Positions 45,794 through 54,087 of a stretch of 64,000 nucleotides of DNA are shown here, in pieces. Origin of the DNA: Flaviflexus massiliensis. Its GTDB lineage: Bacteria > Actinomycetota > Actinomycetes > Actinomycetales > Actinomycetaceae. The number at the start of each line of letters is the position of its first letter. Position 1 is the stretch's first letter. The translations under genes were made by a program, and so were the position numbers. The stretch spans positions 1,012,768 to 1,076,767 of the forward strand of contig NZ_LN831058.1 of assembly GCF_001375495.1 (NCBI RefSeq). Direction: 5' to 3'. The notes below the pieces were generated by a model. That model made no database searches, was not told the DNA's origin, and saw nothing but the letters and a program-made list of their open reading frames with translations.

Positions 45794-46813
45794 TTACTCG
45801 TCTGTTGCGAGCCAGTCGGCCACTTCTCCCCGCCATTTCGACTTCGAGTGCTCGGAGGCAAGGGAAGCGTTGATGGACGAGACTGCCATGTCTGCCAACT
45901 GGCGATCAGTTGCTCCCAGGTCCCGAGCGATCTGGTACTGGTCGGTGAGACGGGACAGGAACAGCAGCGGGTCATCTGCCGAGAGTGCGATCTGCGCACC
46001 CGACTCAAAGATCTGCTGCAGGGGTACGGACTTCTCGTCAGGGTAAACACCGAGGGAGACGTTGGAGGCGGGGCACACTTCGAGCGCGATCCCAGCGTCA
46101 ACAATCCGTGCCAGCAGATCGGGATCCTCAGCGGCACGAACGCCGTGCCCGATCCTCGTGGGCTTGAGGTGGGCTACGACTTCACGCAGGTGATCGGGGC
46201 CGAGGAGCTCACCGCCGTGGGGCATGGCGGCAAGGCCGCCCCTGCGCGCAATGTTGAAGGCAGGGGCCCACTCCGATGTCGTTCCGCGCCGCTCATCGTT
46301 CGACAGACCAAAACCGATGACATCGCCCGGCTGGTCACCCGCAAACTTCGTCGCAAGGCGAGCAAGAGTCCGCGCGTCGAGCGGATGCTTCATGCGGGAG
46401 GCGGCAACGATCACTGCCACCTCAACACCGGTTGCCTTACTCGACTCCTTCGCTTCATCAACGACGATCTCCAGGGCCGGAGTGAGTCCCCCCACAAACG
46501 GCGCATACGAGGTCGGGTCGACTTGGATTTCGAGCCGGCGGGAACCTTCCTTCGCATCGTCTTCCGCGGCCTCTCGGATGATCCGGCGCATAACGTCTTC
46601 GCTGTTCACGACCTTGCGGGCAGCGTCATAGGCGCGTTGGAAACGGAACCAGCCACGCTGGTCAGCGGGAACGGAGAGTGCGACATTGTCGACAACGTTG
46701 GCGGGAAGCCGGACTCCCTGCTCTTCTGCTATTTGCCGCAGAGATTCCACCCGCATCGAGCCGGTAAAGTGGAGATGCAGGTGTACCTTCGGTAGTTCGT
46801 CCAAATCGCGCAC
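45794..46813 (-). CDS. add: Adenosine deaminase
   Basis: A 339-residue metal-dependent deaminase. LPKVHLHLHFTGSM holds the two metal-binding histidines; the family normally has HLEG or HLDG, whereas this has HFTG. RIGHGVRAAED and ALSADDPLLF give the remaining metal and catalytic residues. The GTG at 46813 aligns with the family start; the open frame continues far upstream across the next gene's antisense strand and is not coding there. A start near 46858 is also possible. Confidence 0.85.
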   Translation of the reverse strand: MRDLDELPKVHLHLHFTGSMRVESLRQIAEEQGVRLPANVVDNVALSVPADQRGWFRFQRAYDAARKVVNSEDVMRRIIREAAEDDAKEGSRRLEIQVDPTSYAPFVGGLTPALEIVVDEAKESSKATGVEVAVIVAASRMKHPLDARTLARLATKFAGDQPGDVIGFGLSNDERRGTTSEWAPAFNIARRGGLAAMPHGGELLGPDHLREVVAHLKPTRIGHGVRAAEDPDLLARIVDAGIALEVCPASNVSLGVYPDEKSVPLQQIFESGAQIALSADDPLLFLSRLTDQYQIARDLGATDRQLADMAVSSINASLASEHSKSKWRGEVADWLATDE

Positions 46814-46894
46814 AAGCTCAATCTGCCAAAGGAAACAGTCCCGCGCAAACACACTCACCGAGCAAGTCGACAGAAAGTTGGGGACAATAGCCAC

Positions 46895-48178
46895 ATGAGC
46901 ATCACTGATCAGGCGCTTCGGGAAGCTCGCGAAGTAGAGCTTCTCACCGGCCAAGAGGCCGGCGACATGCTGAGTGCCGCACTGGCGAGCGCGGGCATCG
47001 TCCGCGCGTGGAAGGTTCATTCCGTCCACCACCGACCCGGCGCCGGAGTGACCGTGGGATACACGGTGCAGATCGAAGGCCCCAGCGATTCTCAAGTGCT
47101 CGTACCGGGTGGAAACCTTGCCGATGAATACATCTGTGCGACCACGGGCCGAGTCTCCCAGCCTCCGTCCGACATTCTCGTCCGCATCGACGGTCCCGAA
47201 GGGATCGTCGTCCACGTGTGGCGCCACCCGAACGACCCGGAACTCCCGGCACTGAAGACTGCCTGCGAATCGGGAGCCATGAGCAAACTCGTGGGGCAGC
47301 GAGTGAAGCTCGAGCTTCTGTCTTACCGCCCCACTCGACGTGGAGTGCTGAGGGTGAACTATCCGAACCGTGCGCGTGCCTACGCGAAGGTGGTGCGCCC
47401 CGACCACGCCCATTCTCTGGTTAAGCGTCACAACATGCTGGTCAACGCCGGCATACCCGCACCCCGGGTGCTACACAACACTCCCGACGGTCTTGTCCTC
47501 ATCAGTGCGGGGGAGGGGGAGCCGCTCGCGAACCTCCTGTCGCGAGGAATGGGACACAACGTTGAAAAGATCTTGGGCAGCCTCCTCGGGCTCCTGGAAA
47601 AGCTTCCTGCCGAGGCCTCAAACCTGACAAGGCGCCCCGCATGGTCCGAACGAGCAGACCACTACGGAAACGCTGCCATCACGGTGCTGCCCTCCTACCG
47701 GAACCGAATCGAGAACCTGACCGCGGGCGTCAACTATTTGATGGCGAACTCCGATCCGGGCCCGATCGTTGCCACCCACGGCGACTTCTATGAGGCAAAC
47801 ATTCTGATGGATGCTCGCAACTCGACCGTGTCCGCGCTCATCGATGTTGACTCTCTCGGACCCGGCTACCGTGTTGACGACCTCGGGTGCCTACTCGGGC
47901 ACATCTCCGTGCTCCCGTACCTCGCCCCGCATGCCTATCCGCACGTGGCCGAGGAGCTCGAGATCTGGACCCGCATCTGCGAACAGCAGGTGGACCCGGT
48001 TGCCCTCATGGCCCGCTGCGCAGGGGTCACGCTCTCGCTCATAGCCGGTGCTCGCCGCGAGGACGGTCGTGAATGGTTAAGCGATGCGGAAGGCAGACTT
48101 GCGGCTGCAGAAATGTGGCTGGCACGCGGCTACGGACACCTCGCCAAGCGCAACCGAATCGCAGCCAACCCTCGTTAG
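46895..48178 (+). CDS. APH-fold phosphotransferase
   Basis: A 427-residue protein with a C-terminal aminoglycoside/choline-kinase-like domain: IVATHGDFYEANILMD as the catalytic loop and ALIDVDSLGPGYRVDDLG as the metal motif. The N-terminal 130 residues contain a beta-rich region found in actinobacterial proteins of this type. It is divergent from add, with GACAAT six bases before the ATG as a possible weak leaderless -10. The substrate is unknown; no evidence supports antibiotic resistance. Confidence 0.75.
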   Translation: MSITDQALREAREVELLTGQEAGDMLSAALASAGIVRAWKVHSVHHRPGAGVTVGYTVQIEGPSDSQVLVPGGNLADEYICATTGRVSQPPSDILVRIDGPEGIVVHVWRHPNDPELPALKTACESGAMSKLVGQRVKLELLSYRPTRRGVLRVNYPNRARAYAKVVRPDHAHSLVKRHNMLVNAGIPAPRVLHNTPDGLVLISAGEGEPLANLLSRGMGHNVEKILGSLLGLLEKLPAEASNLTRRPAWSERADHYGNAAITVLPSYRNRIENLTAGVNYLMANSDPGPIVATHGDFYEANILMDARNSTVSALIDVDSLGPGYRVDDLGCLLGHISVLPYLAPHAYPHVAEELEIWTRICEQQVDPVALMARCAGVTLSLIAGARREDGREWLSDAEGRLAAAEMWLARGYGHLAKRNRIAANPR

Positions 48179-48333
48179 TCTGCGTGCTCTCGTGACAGCG
48201 AGTCATGTTTTTGTCGAGAGACTAAGTTCTTTCGGAGATCTTCAAGGGCTCCGAAAGGTGTGTGTGACACTTAAGTCTCGTGCAACGACACTTGAGGACC
48301 TCATGCGGCCAGGGTCACCACAAGGCTTGGACT

Positions 48334-48367
48334 TTCAAGTGCGATAGCTCTAGCTATCGCACTTGAA
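48334..48367. terminator. Bidirectional terminator between phosphotransferase and acyltransferase remnant
   Basis: A perfect 16-bp inverted repeat (TTCAAGTGCGATAGCT and its complement) around a two-base CT centre. It lies between convergent genes. Confidence 0.75.
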
Positions 48368-48380
48368 CATGTCCTCGAGA

Positions 48381-49276
48381 CTACGGCGTTTTCTCGTCTT
48401 CAACTGTGAGGTGTGGGACGAACTCACGTAGTGCTTCATCAAGGAATGGTAGAGCCGAATTAGCAAAGGTAGTTGTTAGATGGTTTTCGTCGCGTAGGAC
48501 CGCAATGTTTCCAACGATGCCGTAGCACTGGTCGGCGTCGCATGTGTATTTGGATGTGTCAAACATGGTGATGTTTTCGGATTCTGAGGGGAAACCACTT
48601 GCATCAATAACGGGGTCATAGAAGAGCTCACGAGGTTCAGCACAGTCAAACACCTTGTCGCCCTGAGATTCAGCGATGCAAGTTTCGATGTTCTCGGTGC
48701 GGTGCATGTTCTCGCGAAGCAGGAAGACAGGGATACCCATCTCCTCTACGTGGTTGATGGCTTCGAGCATTCCGTCCGTCGTCATCTCTGGTTCGTTACC
48801 GATTCGGGTGGTACCGGTTGTAATGACAAGGTCAGGTTGGCGTTCCTCGATAGCTTCCAAAACGTTGTCATTCCACACTACGCAGCTATCCGTGATGAGA
48901 ACTCCGGCATCATTTTCGATTCCATCGCGGTTGAAGAGACAACCCGACTTTTCATAAAGCTCGAGGTCCCAACCATACTTTTCAGCCAGCTGACCAAATG
49001 GAGTGGACCACTGACCGGTGTGTGAAGACCCGACCATGATGACAAGAGGACCAGACGTTGATTCAGGGTATTGGCAGGAGACTGGGTCGGAAGCTGTCTT
49101 GCGCTGAACACAATTGTTTTCGAGCGTCAGGTGGATGTTCCAGCCAAAATCGTGCCGCAAGATACTGCTGTCAGGTAGGAATGGCTGGGGTGCAATATCA
49201 ATGTAGTCGGGGGCAACCATGGCACTCGCCCCCGGATGGTCCTCAAGGACGATTGAGTCTCGGTAGGTGTCAATAG
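48381..49276 (-). pseudogene. C-terminal SGNH domain of disrupted O-acyltransferase
   Basis: These are the last 295 residues and stop of a membrane O-acyltransferase cut by the resistance island. It carries the SGNH hydrolase features IMVGSSHTGQW (G-x-S-H block) and, near the end, DENHLTTTFANSALPFLD with the C-terminal catalytic Asp/His region. The N-terminal half lies 8.5 kb away at 57750-58952. Joined through one copy of GTCAATAG, the frame is continuous. An open frame runs into it from inside the left IS6100, on the same strand as tnpA, so some expression by readthrough is possible. Confidence 0.92.
49269..49276. repeat. Left 8-bp target-site duplication
   Basis: GTCAATAG abuts the outer end of the left IS6100. 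The identical octamer lies at 57750-57757 beside the outer end of the right IS6100. Confidence 0.97.
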
Positions 49277-50156
49277 GGCTCTGTTGCAAAGATTGGCGGC
49301 AGTCAGAGGTAGGCTGTCGCTCTGCGCCGATCAGGCGGCTGCTGCGAAATGGTGGTTGAGCATGCCCATGGCCTCCGTCAGCGCCGAGGGCCCAATGCCA
49401 AAAGCTCTCTCCACAAGGCGCACCTCGCCCCTGATGCCGGGCTGCAGGCACCAGGGGCGAGCCTGTCCTTTGCGCAGGGCTCGCATGACTTCGAATCCCT
49501 TGATCGTGGCATAGGCCGTGGGGATCGATTTGAAACCGCGCACCGGCTTGATCAGTATCTTGAGCTTTCCGTGATCGGCCTCGATCACGTTATTGAGATA
49601 CTTCACCTGCCGGTGGGCCGTCTCCCGGTCCAGCTTTCCTTCGCGCTTCAATTCGGTGATCGCTGCACCATAGCTCGGCGCTTTGTCGGTATTGAGCGTG
49701 GCAGGCTTTTCCCAGTGCTTCAGGCCTCGCAGGGCCTTGCCCAGGAACCGCTTCGCTGCCTTGGCGCTGCGGGTCGGCGACAGGTAGAAATCGATCGTGT
49801 CGCCCCGCTTGTCGACTGCCCGGTACAGGTAGGTCCACTTGCCCCGCACCTTGACGTAGGTTTCATCCAGGCGCCAGCTCGGATCAAAGCCACGCCGCCA
49901 GAACCAGCGCAGCCGCTTCTCCATCTCCGGGGCGTAGCACTGGACCCAGCGATAGATCGTCGTATGGTCGACCGAAATGCCGCGTTCCGCCAGCATTTCC
50001 TCAAGGTCGCGATAGCTGATCGGATAGCGACAATACCAGCGCACCGCCCACAGGATCACATCACCCTGGAAATGGCGCCACTTGAAATCCGTCATCGTTC
50101 CGTCCGTCCAATCTCCGCCAAGCATGCTCAAGCTTCACGATTTTTGCAACAGAGCC
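49277..50156 (-). mobile_element. IS6100, left copy
   Basis: 880 bp with 14-bp terminal inverted repeats GGCTCTGTTGCAAA (49277-49290 and 50143-50156). The fourth base T in GGCT separates it from IS26 (GGCA). The length, termini and transposase match IS6100. It is in the same orientation as the right copy and adjoins a Tn402 IRt fragment, as in In4-family integrons. Confidence 0.97.
49331..50125 (-). CDS. tnpA: IS6100 transposase (left copy)
   Basis: A 264-residue IS6-family DDE transposase, intact. The catalytic triad is in WRLDETYVK (D), LNTDKAPSYG (D) and NNVIEADHGKLK (E, followed by the usual K/R region). An N-terminal helix-turn-helix (ISYRDLEEMLAERGISVDHT) precedes it. The protein is identical to the right-copy transposase. 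A shorter start at 50089 (MTDFKW) is possible. Confidence 0.96.
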   Translation of the reverse strand: MLGGDWTDGTMTDFKWRHFQGDVILWAVRWYCRYPISYRDLEEMLAERGISVDHTTIYRWVQCYAPEMEKRLRWFWRRGFDPSWRLDETYVKVRGKWTYLYRAVDKRGDTIDFYLSPTRSAKAAKRFLGKALRGLKHWEKPATLNTDKAPSYGAAITELKREGKLDRETAHRQVKYLNNVIEADHGKLKILIKPVRGFKSIPTAYATIKGFEVMRALRKGQARPWCLQPGIRGEVRLVERAFGIGPSALTEAMGMLNHHFAAAA

Positions 50157-50279
50157 CACACGAGTATTGAGCATAGTCGAGATTGGTGCAGATCACTTCT
50201 GATATTGAACTGTCAGGAGCTGGCTGCACAACAGCCATTACGCCCAATCAACTGGTGCAGTCGTCTTCTGAAAATGACA
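50157..50279 (-). mobile_element. Tn402 IRt end fragment (123 bp)
   Basis: The 25-base terminal repeat with TGTCATTTTCAGAAGACGAC is at 50260-50279 on the minus strand, with its outer tip facing the 3'-conserved segment and its inner side cut by IS6100. This inside-out IRt fragment next to IS6100 is the diagnostic boundary of In4-type integrons. Confidence 0.88.
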
Positions 50280-50601
50280 TTTGGTATCTCTCATAAACGG
50301 ATGTTTTTGAGAGAACTATCTTCGGCCTTCACACGCACGAAAGGCGGCGAAGCTCCGCCGTTAATCCGTCCGCCGGAGATCTCGCCCAGGCAGGCTGAAG
50401 GCCGAGCAAGCCTGACAGGCCCGAAAAGCCCGGCACGGGCGTCGGCGGCGATGACGGCGGCGGCATTATCCAGGGTTGATGATGGAAGTGGAGGATATCG
50501 ACAACCTCTCGCGCAACCAAGACATCGCGGTCGGACTGCAAGTGATCTTGAAGCCACGGGCCCGTCCCACCCCGACATGGACCTCGATGCCCGAACGGAC
50601 G
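50280..50601 (-). other. Distal 3'-conserved segment with orf6 remnant
   Basis: 322 bp of known integron 3'-conserved sequence beyond orf5. A 70-codon minus-strand frame (50329-50541) corresponds to the region named orf6 in some integrons but shows no recognisable domain or start signal. Nothing functional is supported. Confidence 0.5.
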
Positions 50602-51102
50602 TTAGATTTCGAGTTCTAGGCGTTCTGCGATGAAGGTTGGATCCCAGCCGGGATTGAAAGTGTCGACGTGGGTGAATCCGAGCCGCTCGTATAGGCCACG
50701 CAGGTTCGGGTGGCAGTCGAGCCGCAGCTTGGCGCACCCCTGCGTTCGCGCGGCATGGCGGCAAGCCTCGATCAGCGCGGAGCTGACACCCCGGCCCGCA
50801 TGTGTCCGTCGCACCGCGAGCTTGTGCAGATATGCGGCCTCCCCCTTGAGGGCGTCGGGCCAGAACTCGGGATCCTCGGCCGACAAGGTGCAACAGCCGA
50901 CGATGCCGTCGCTGCAACTCGCGACTAGGAGCTCGGATCTCAGGACGAAGGTCTCCGCGAATGTCCGGTCGATCCGCGCGACGTCCCAGGCGGGCGTTCC
51001 CTTGGCGGACATCCACGCCGCAGCGTCGTGCATCAGCCGCACAACCTCGTCGATATCACCCGAGCAGGCGACCCGAACGTTCGGAGGCTCCTCGCTGTCC
51101 AT
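50602..51102 (-). CDS. orf5: GNAT-family acetyltransferase, integron orf5
   Basis: A 166-residue GNAT protein of the 3'-conserved segment. The acetyl-CoA loop is AVRRTHAGRGVSSALIEACRHAA, followed by LRLDCHPNLRGLYERLGF. It lies about 130 bases after sul1. Its substrate is not established, and it is not considered to add resistance. Confidence 0.93.
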   Translation of the reverse strand: MDSEEPPNVRVACSGDIDEVVRLMHDAAAWMSAKGTPAWDVARIDRTFAETFVLRSELLVASCSDGIVGCCTLSAEDPEFWPDALKGEAAYLHKLAVRRTHAGRGVSSALIEACRHAARTQGCAKLRLDCHPNLRGLYERLGFTHVDTFNPGWDPTFIAERLELEI

Positions 51103-51229
51103 TCGCTCCCCTGGCGCGGTATGAACCGCCGCCTCATAGTGCAGTTTGATCCTGACGAGCCCAGCATGTCTGCGCCCACCTTCGCGGAACCTGACCAGGG
51201 TCCGCTAGCGGGCGGCCGGAAGGTGAATG

Positions 51230-52069
51230 CTAGGCATGATCTAACCCTCGGTCTCTGGCGTCGCGACTGCGAAATTTCGCGAGGGTTTCCGAGAAGGTGA
51301 TTGCGCTTCGCAGATCTCCAGGCGCGTGGGTGCGGACGTAGTCAGCGCCATTGCCGATCGCGTGAAGTTCCGCCGCAAGGCTCGCTGGACCCAGATCCTT
51401 TACAGGAAGGCCAACGGTGGCGCCCAAGAAGGATTTCCGCGACACCGAGACCAATAGCGGAAGCCCCAACGCCGACTTCAGCTTTTGAAGGTTCGACAGC
51501 ACGTGCAGCGATGTTTCCGGTGCGGGGCTCAAGAAAAATCCCATCCCCGGATCGAGGATGAGCCGGTCGGCAGCGACCCCGCTCCGTCGCAAGGCGGAAA
51601 CCCGCGCCTCGAAGAACCGCACAATCTCGTCGAGCGCGTCTTCGGGTCGAAGGTGACCGGTGCGGGTGGCGATGCCATCCCGCTGCGCTGAGTGCATAAC
51701 CACCAGCCTGCAGTCCGCCTCAGCAATATCGGGATAGAGCGCAGGGTCAGGAAATCCTTGGATATCGTTCAGGTAGCCCACGCCGCGCTTGAGCGCATAG
51801 CGCTGGGTTTCCGGTTGGAAGCTGTCGATTGAAACACGGTGCATCTGATCGGACAGGGCGTCTAAGAGCGGCGCAATACGTCTGATCTCATCGGCCGGCG
51901 ATACAGGCCTCGCGTCCGGATGGCTGGCGGCCGGTCCGACATCCACGACGTCTGATCCGACTCGCAGCATTTCGATCGCCGCGGTGACAGCGCCGGCGGG
52001 GTCTAGCCGCCGGCTCTCATCGAAGAAGGAGTCCTCGGTGAGATTCAGAATGCCGAACACCGTCACCAT
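51230..52069 (-). CDS. sul1: Sulfonamide-resistant dihydropteroate synthase Sul1
   Basis: A 279-residue enzyme that replaces the drug-sensitive folate enzyme. It has [18 protein letters not shown] at the N-terminus, [27 protein letters not shown] and [12 protein letters not shown]. The length and sequence match Sul1. The ATG at 52069 lies inside the end of qacEdelta1; the upstream frame extension to 52156 is antisense-like readthrough and is not used. Confidence 0.98.
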   Translation of the reverse strand: MVTVFGILNLTEDSFFDESRRLDPAGAVTAAIEMLRVGSDVVDVGPAASHPDARPVSPADEIRRIAPLLDALSDQMHRVSIDSFQPETQRYALKRGVGYLNDIQGFPDPALYPDIAEADCRLVVMHSAQRDGIATRTGHLRPEDALDEIVRFFEARVSALRRSGVAADRLILDPGMGFFLSPAPETSLHVLSNLQKLKSALGLPLLVSVSRKSFLGATVGLPVKDLGPASLAAELHAIGNGADYVRTHAPGDLRSAITFSETLAKFRSRDARDRGLDHA

Positions 52070-52410
52070 GGCGTCGGCCTCCGCAGCGACTTCCACGATG
52101 GGGATCGGGCGAGCAAAAAGGCAGCAATTATGAGCCCCATACCTACAAAGCCCCACGCATCAAGCTTTTGCCCATGAAGCAACCAGGCAATGGCTGTAAT
52201 TATGACGACGCCGAGTCCCGACCAGACTGCATAAGCAACACCGACAGGGATGGATTTCAGAACCAGAGAAAGAAAATAAAATGCGATGCCATAACCGATT
52301 ATGACAACGGCGGAAGGGGCAAGCTTAGTAAAGCCCTCGCTAGATTTTAATGCGGATGTTGCGATTACTTCGCCAACTATTGCGATAACAAGAAAAAGCC
52401 AGCCTTTCAT
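52063..52410 (-). CDS. qacEdelta1: Truncated quaternary ammonium efflux protein QacEdelta1
   Basis: A 115-residue SMR-family protein. The first three TMs are intact ([21 protein letters not shown], with the conserved membrane Glu), but the fourth is replaced by [14 protein letters not shown] because the 3'-conserved segment was formed by fusion to sul1. It gives low-level biocide tolerance at most. It overlaps the sul1 start by seven bases. Confidence 0.97.
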   Translation of the reverse strand: MKGWLFLVIAIVGEVIATSALKSSEGFTKLAPSAVVIIGYGIAFYFLSLVLKSIPVGVAYAVWSGLGVVIITAIAWLLHGQKLDAWGFVGMGLIIAAFLLARSPSWKSLRRPTPW

Positions 52411-52512
52411 GATATATCTCCCAATTTGTGTAGGGCTTATTATGCACGCTTAAAAATAATAAAAGCAGACTTGACCTGATAGTTTGGCTGTGAGCAATTA
52501 TGTGCTTAGTGC

Positions 52513-52572
52513 ATCTAACGCTTGAGTTAAGCCGCGCCGCGAAGCGGCGTCGGCTTGAACGAATTGTTAGAC
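52513..52572 (-). other. attC site of aadA1 cassette (60 bp)
   Basis: Bounded by GTCTAAC and GTTAGAT core sites with a long imperfect inverted repeat. The 60-base length fits the aadA1 attC. It is the folded single-strand target for IntI1. Confidence 0.92.
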
Positions 52573-52573
52573 A

Positions 52574-53365
52574 TTATTTGCCGACTACCTTGGTGATCTC
52601 GCCTTTCACGTAGTGAACAAATTCTTCCAACTGATCTGCGCGCGAGGCCAAGCGATCTTCTTCTTGTCCAAGATAAGCCTGTCTAGCTTCAAGTATGACG
52701 GGCTGATACTGGGCCGGCAGGCGCTCCATTGCCCAGTCGGCAGCGACATCCTTCGGCGCGATTCTGCCGGTTACTGCGCTGTACCAAATGCGGGACAACG
52801 TAAGCACTACATTTCGCTCATCGCCAGCCCAGTCGGGCGGCGAGTTCCATAGCGTTAAGGTTTCATTTAGCGCCTCAAATAGATCCTGTTCAGGAACCGG
52901 ATCAAAGAGTTCCTCCGCCGCTGGACCTACCAAGGCAACGCTATGTTCTCTTGCTTTTGTCAGCAAGATAGCCAGATCAATGTCGATCGTGGCTGGCTCG
53001 AAGATACCTGCAAGAATGTCATTGCGCTGCCATTCTCCAAATTGCAGTTCGCGCTTAGCTGGATAACGCCACGGAATGATGTCGTCGTGCACAACAATGG
53101 TGACTTCTACAGCGCGGAGAATCTCGCTCTCTCCAGGGGAAGCCGAAGTTTCCAAAAGGTCGTTGATCAAAGCTCGCCGCGTTGTTTCATCAAGCCTTAC
53201 GGTCACCGTAACCAGCAAATCAATATCACTGTGTGGCTTCAGGCCGCCATCCACTGCGGAGCCGTACAAATGTACGGCCAGCAACGTCGGTTCGAGATGG
53301 CGCTCGATGACGCCAACTACCTCTGATAGTTGAGTCGATACTTCGGCGATCACCGCTTCCCTCAT
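52574..53365 (-). CDS. aadA1: Aminoglycoside 3''-nucleotidyltransferase AadA1
   Basis: A 263-residue enzyme that adenylates streptomycin and spectinomycin. The nucleotidyltransferase motif is HLYGSAVDGGLKPHSDIDLLV with metal-binding aspartates; WYSAVTGRIAPKDVAADWA is in the C-terminal helical domain. From memory the common AadA1 has Lys where this has the Arg of TGRIAPK, so it may be a minor variant. The ATG at 53365 is the family start. Confidence 0.96.
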   Translation of the reverse strand: MREAVIAEVSTQLSEVVGVIERHLEPTLLAVHLYGSAVDGGLKPHSDIDLLVTVTVRLDETTRRALINDLLETSASPGESEILRAVEVTIVVHDDIIPWRYPAKRELQFGEWQRNDILAGIFEPATIDIDLAILLTKAREHSVALVGPAAEELFDPVPEQDLFEALNETLTLWNSPPDWAGDERNVVLTLSRIWYSAVTGRIAPKDVAADWAMERLPAQYQPVILEARQAYLGQEEDRLASRADQLEEFVHYVKGEITKVVGK

Positions 53366-53368
53366 GAT

Positions 53369-53463
53369 GTTTAACGCCTGGCACAGCGGATCGCAAACCT
53401 GGCGCGGCTTTTGGTACAAAAGGCGTGACAGGTTTGCGAATCCGTTGCTGCCACTTGTTAACC
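53369..53463 (-). other. attC site of dfrA1 cassette (95 bp)
   Basis: Runs from GTTAAC at the end of dfrA1 to GTTTAAC before aadA1, with the expected imperfect inverted-repeat arms. Its 95-base length agrees with dfrA1, and the cassette is about 577 bp. Confidence 0.9.
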
Positions 53464-53931
53464 CTTTTGCCAGATTTGGTAACTATAATTTATGTTAGAG
53501 GCGAAGTCTTGGGTAAAAACTGGCCTAAAATTGCTGGGGATTTCAGGAAAGTAAACATCACCTTCCGGCTCGATGTCTATTGTAGATATATGTAGTGTAT
53601 CTACTTGATCGATCAGGCTTTTGTATATCTCCCCACCACCTGAAACAATGACATGATCCGTTATTTTCTTTAGGTTGGTTAAAGCATCTTTAATTGATGG
53701 AAAGATCACTACGTTCTCATTGTCAGATGTAAAACTTGAACGTGTTACGACCGCATACTTTCGGTTGGGTAATGCTCCCATTGATTCAAAAGTCTTGCGT
53801 CCAACCAACAGCCATTGGTTATAGGTAATAGCTTTAAACAGGAGCTGTTCACCTTTGGCACTCCATGGAATATCAGGGCCATTCCCGATAACTCCATTCT
53901 TCGATATAGCTACCATTAGTGATAGTTTCAC
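53458..53931 (-). CDS. dfrA1: Trimethoprim-resistant dihydrofolate reductase DfrA1
   Basis: A 157-residue reductase insensitive to trimethoprim. It has [48 protein letters not shown] and [11 protein letters not shown] at the C-terminus, all typical of DfrA1. It is the first cassette from the promoter. Its AT-rich codon use contrasts with the rest of the window, which marks its different origin. Confidence 0.96.
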   Translation of the reverse strand: MKLSLMVAISKNGVIGNGPDIPWSAKGEQLLFKAITYNQWLLVGRKTFESMGALPNRKYAVVTRSSFTSDNENVVIFPSIKDALTNLKKITDHVIVSGGGEIYKSLIDQVDTLHISTIDIEPEGDVYFPEIPSNFRPVFTQDFASNINYSYQIWQKG

Positions 53932-53946
53932 AATTCTTCCTCAGAG

Positions 53947-54010
53947 GTTAACTTTGTTTTAGGGCGACTGCCCTGCTGCGTAACATCGTTGCTGCTCCAT
54001 AACATCAAAC
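53947..54010 (-). other. attI1 recombination site
   Basis: The GTTAAC core site at 53947 and the following conserved integron sequence, including the direct repeats around TAACATC and CATAACATC, match attI1. It is where IntI1 inserts new cassettes in front of dfrA1. Confidence 0.85.
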
Positions 54011-54059
54011 ATCGACCCACGGCGTAACGCGCTTGCTGCTTGGATGCCCGAGGCATAGA

Positions 54060-54075
54060 CTGTACAAAAAAACAG
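54060..54075 (+). promoter_or_regulatory. LexA box in the intI1 promoter
   Basis: CTGT-N8-ACAG just upstream of intI1 matches the gamma-proteobacterial LexA operator known to repress class 1 integrases. An inactive P2 promoter (TTGTTA, 14-base spacer, TACAGT on the minus strand) overlaps it. Confidence 0.8.
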
Positions 54076-54087
54076 TCATAACAAGCC

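Noticed and set aside
46814..47431. Upstream extension of the adenosine deaminase frame
   Set aside because: It is antisense to the clear phosphotransferase gene at 46895, and the family starts just before LPKVHLH.
49277..50156. Identification as IS26
   Set aside because: The terminal repeat is GGCTCTG, not GGCACTG, the element is 880 bp and not 820, and the transposase is the IS6100 type.
49349..50170. A 273-codon plus-strand frame inside IS6100 (also at 56942)
   Set aside because: It is the complement of the transposase gene; only the minus-strand frame has the DDE motifs.
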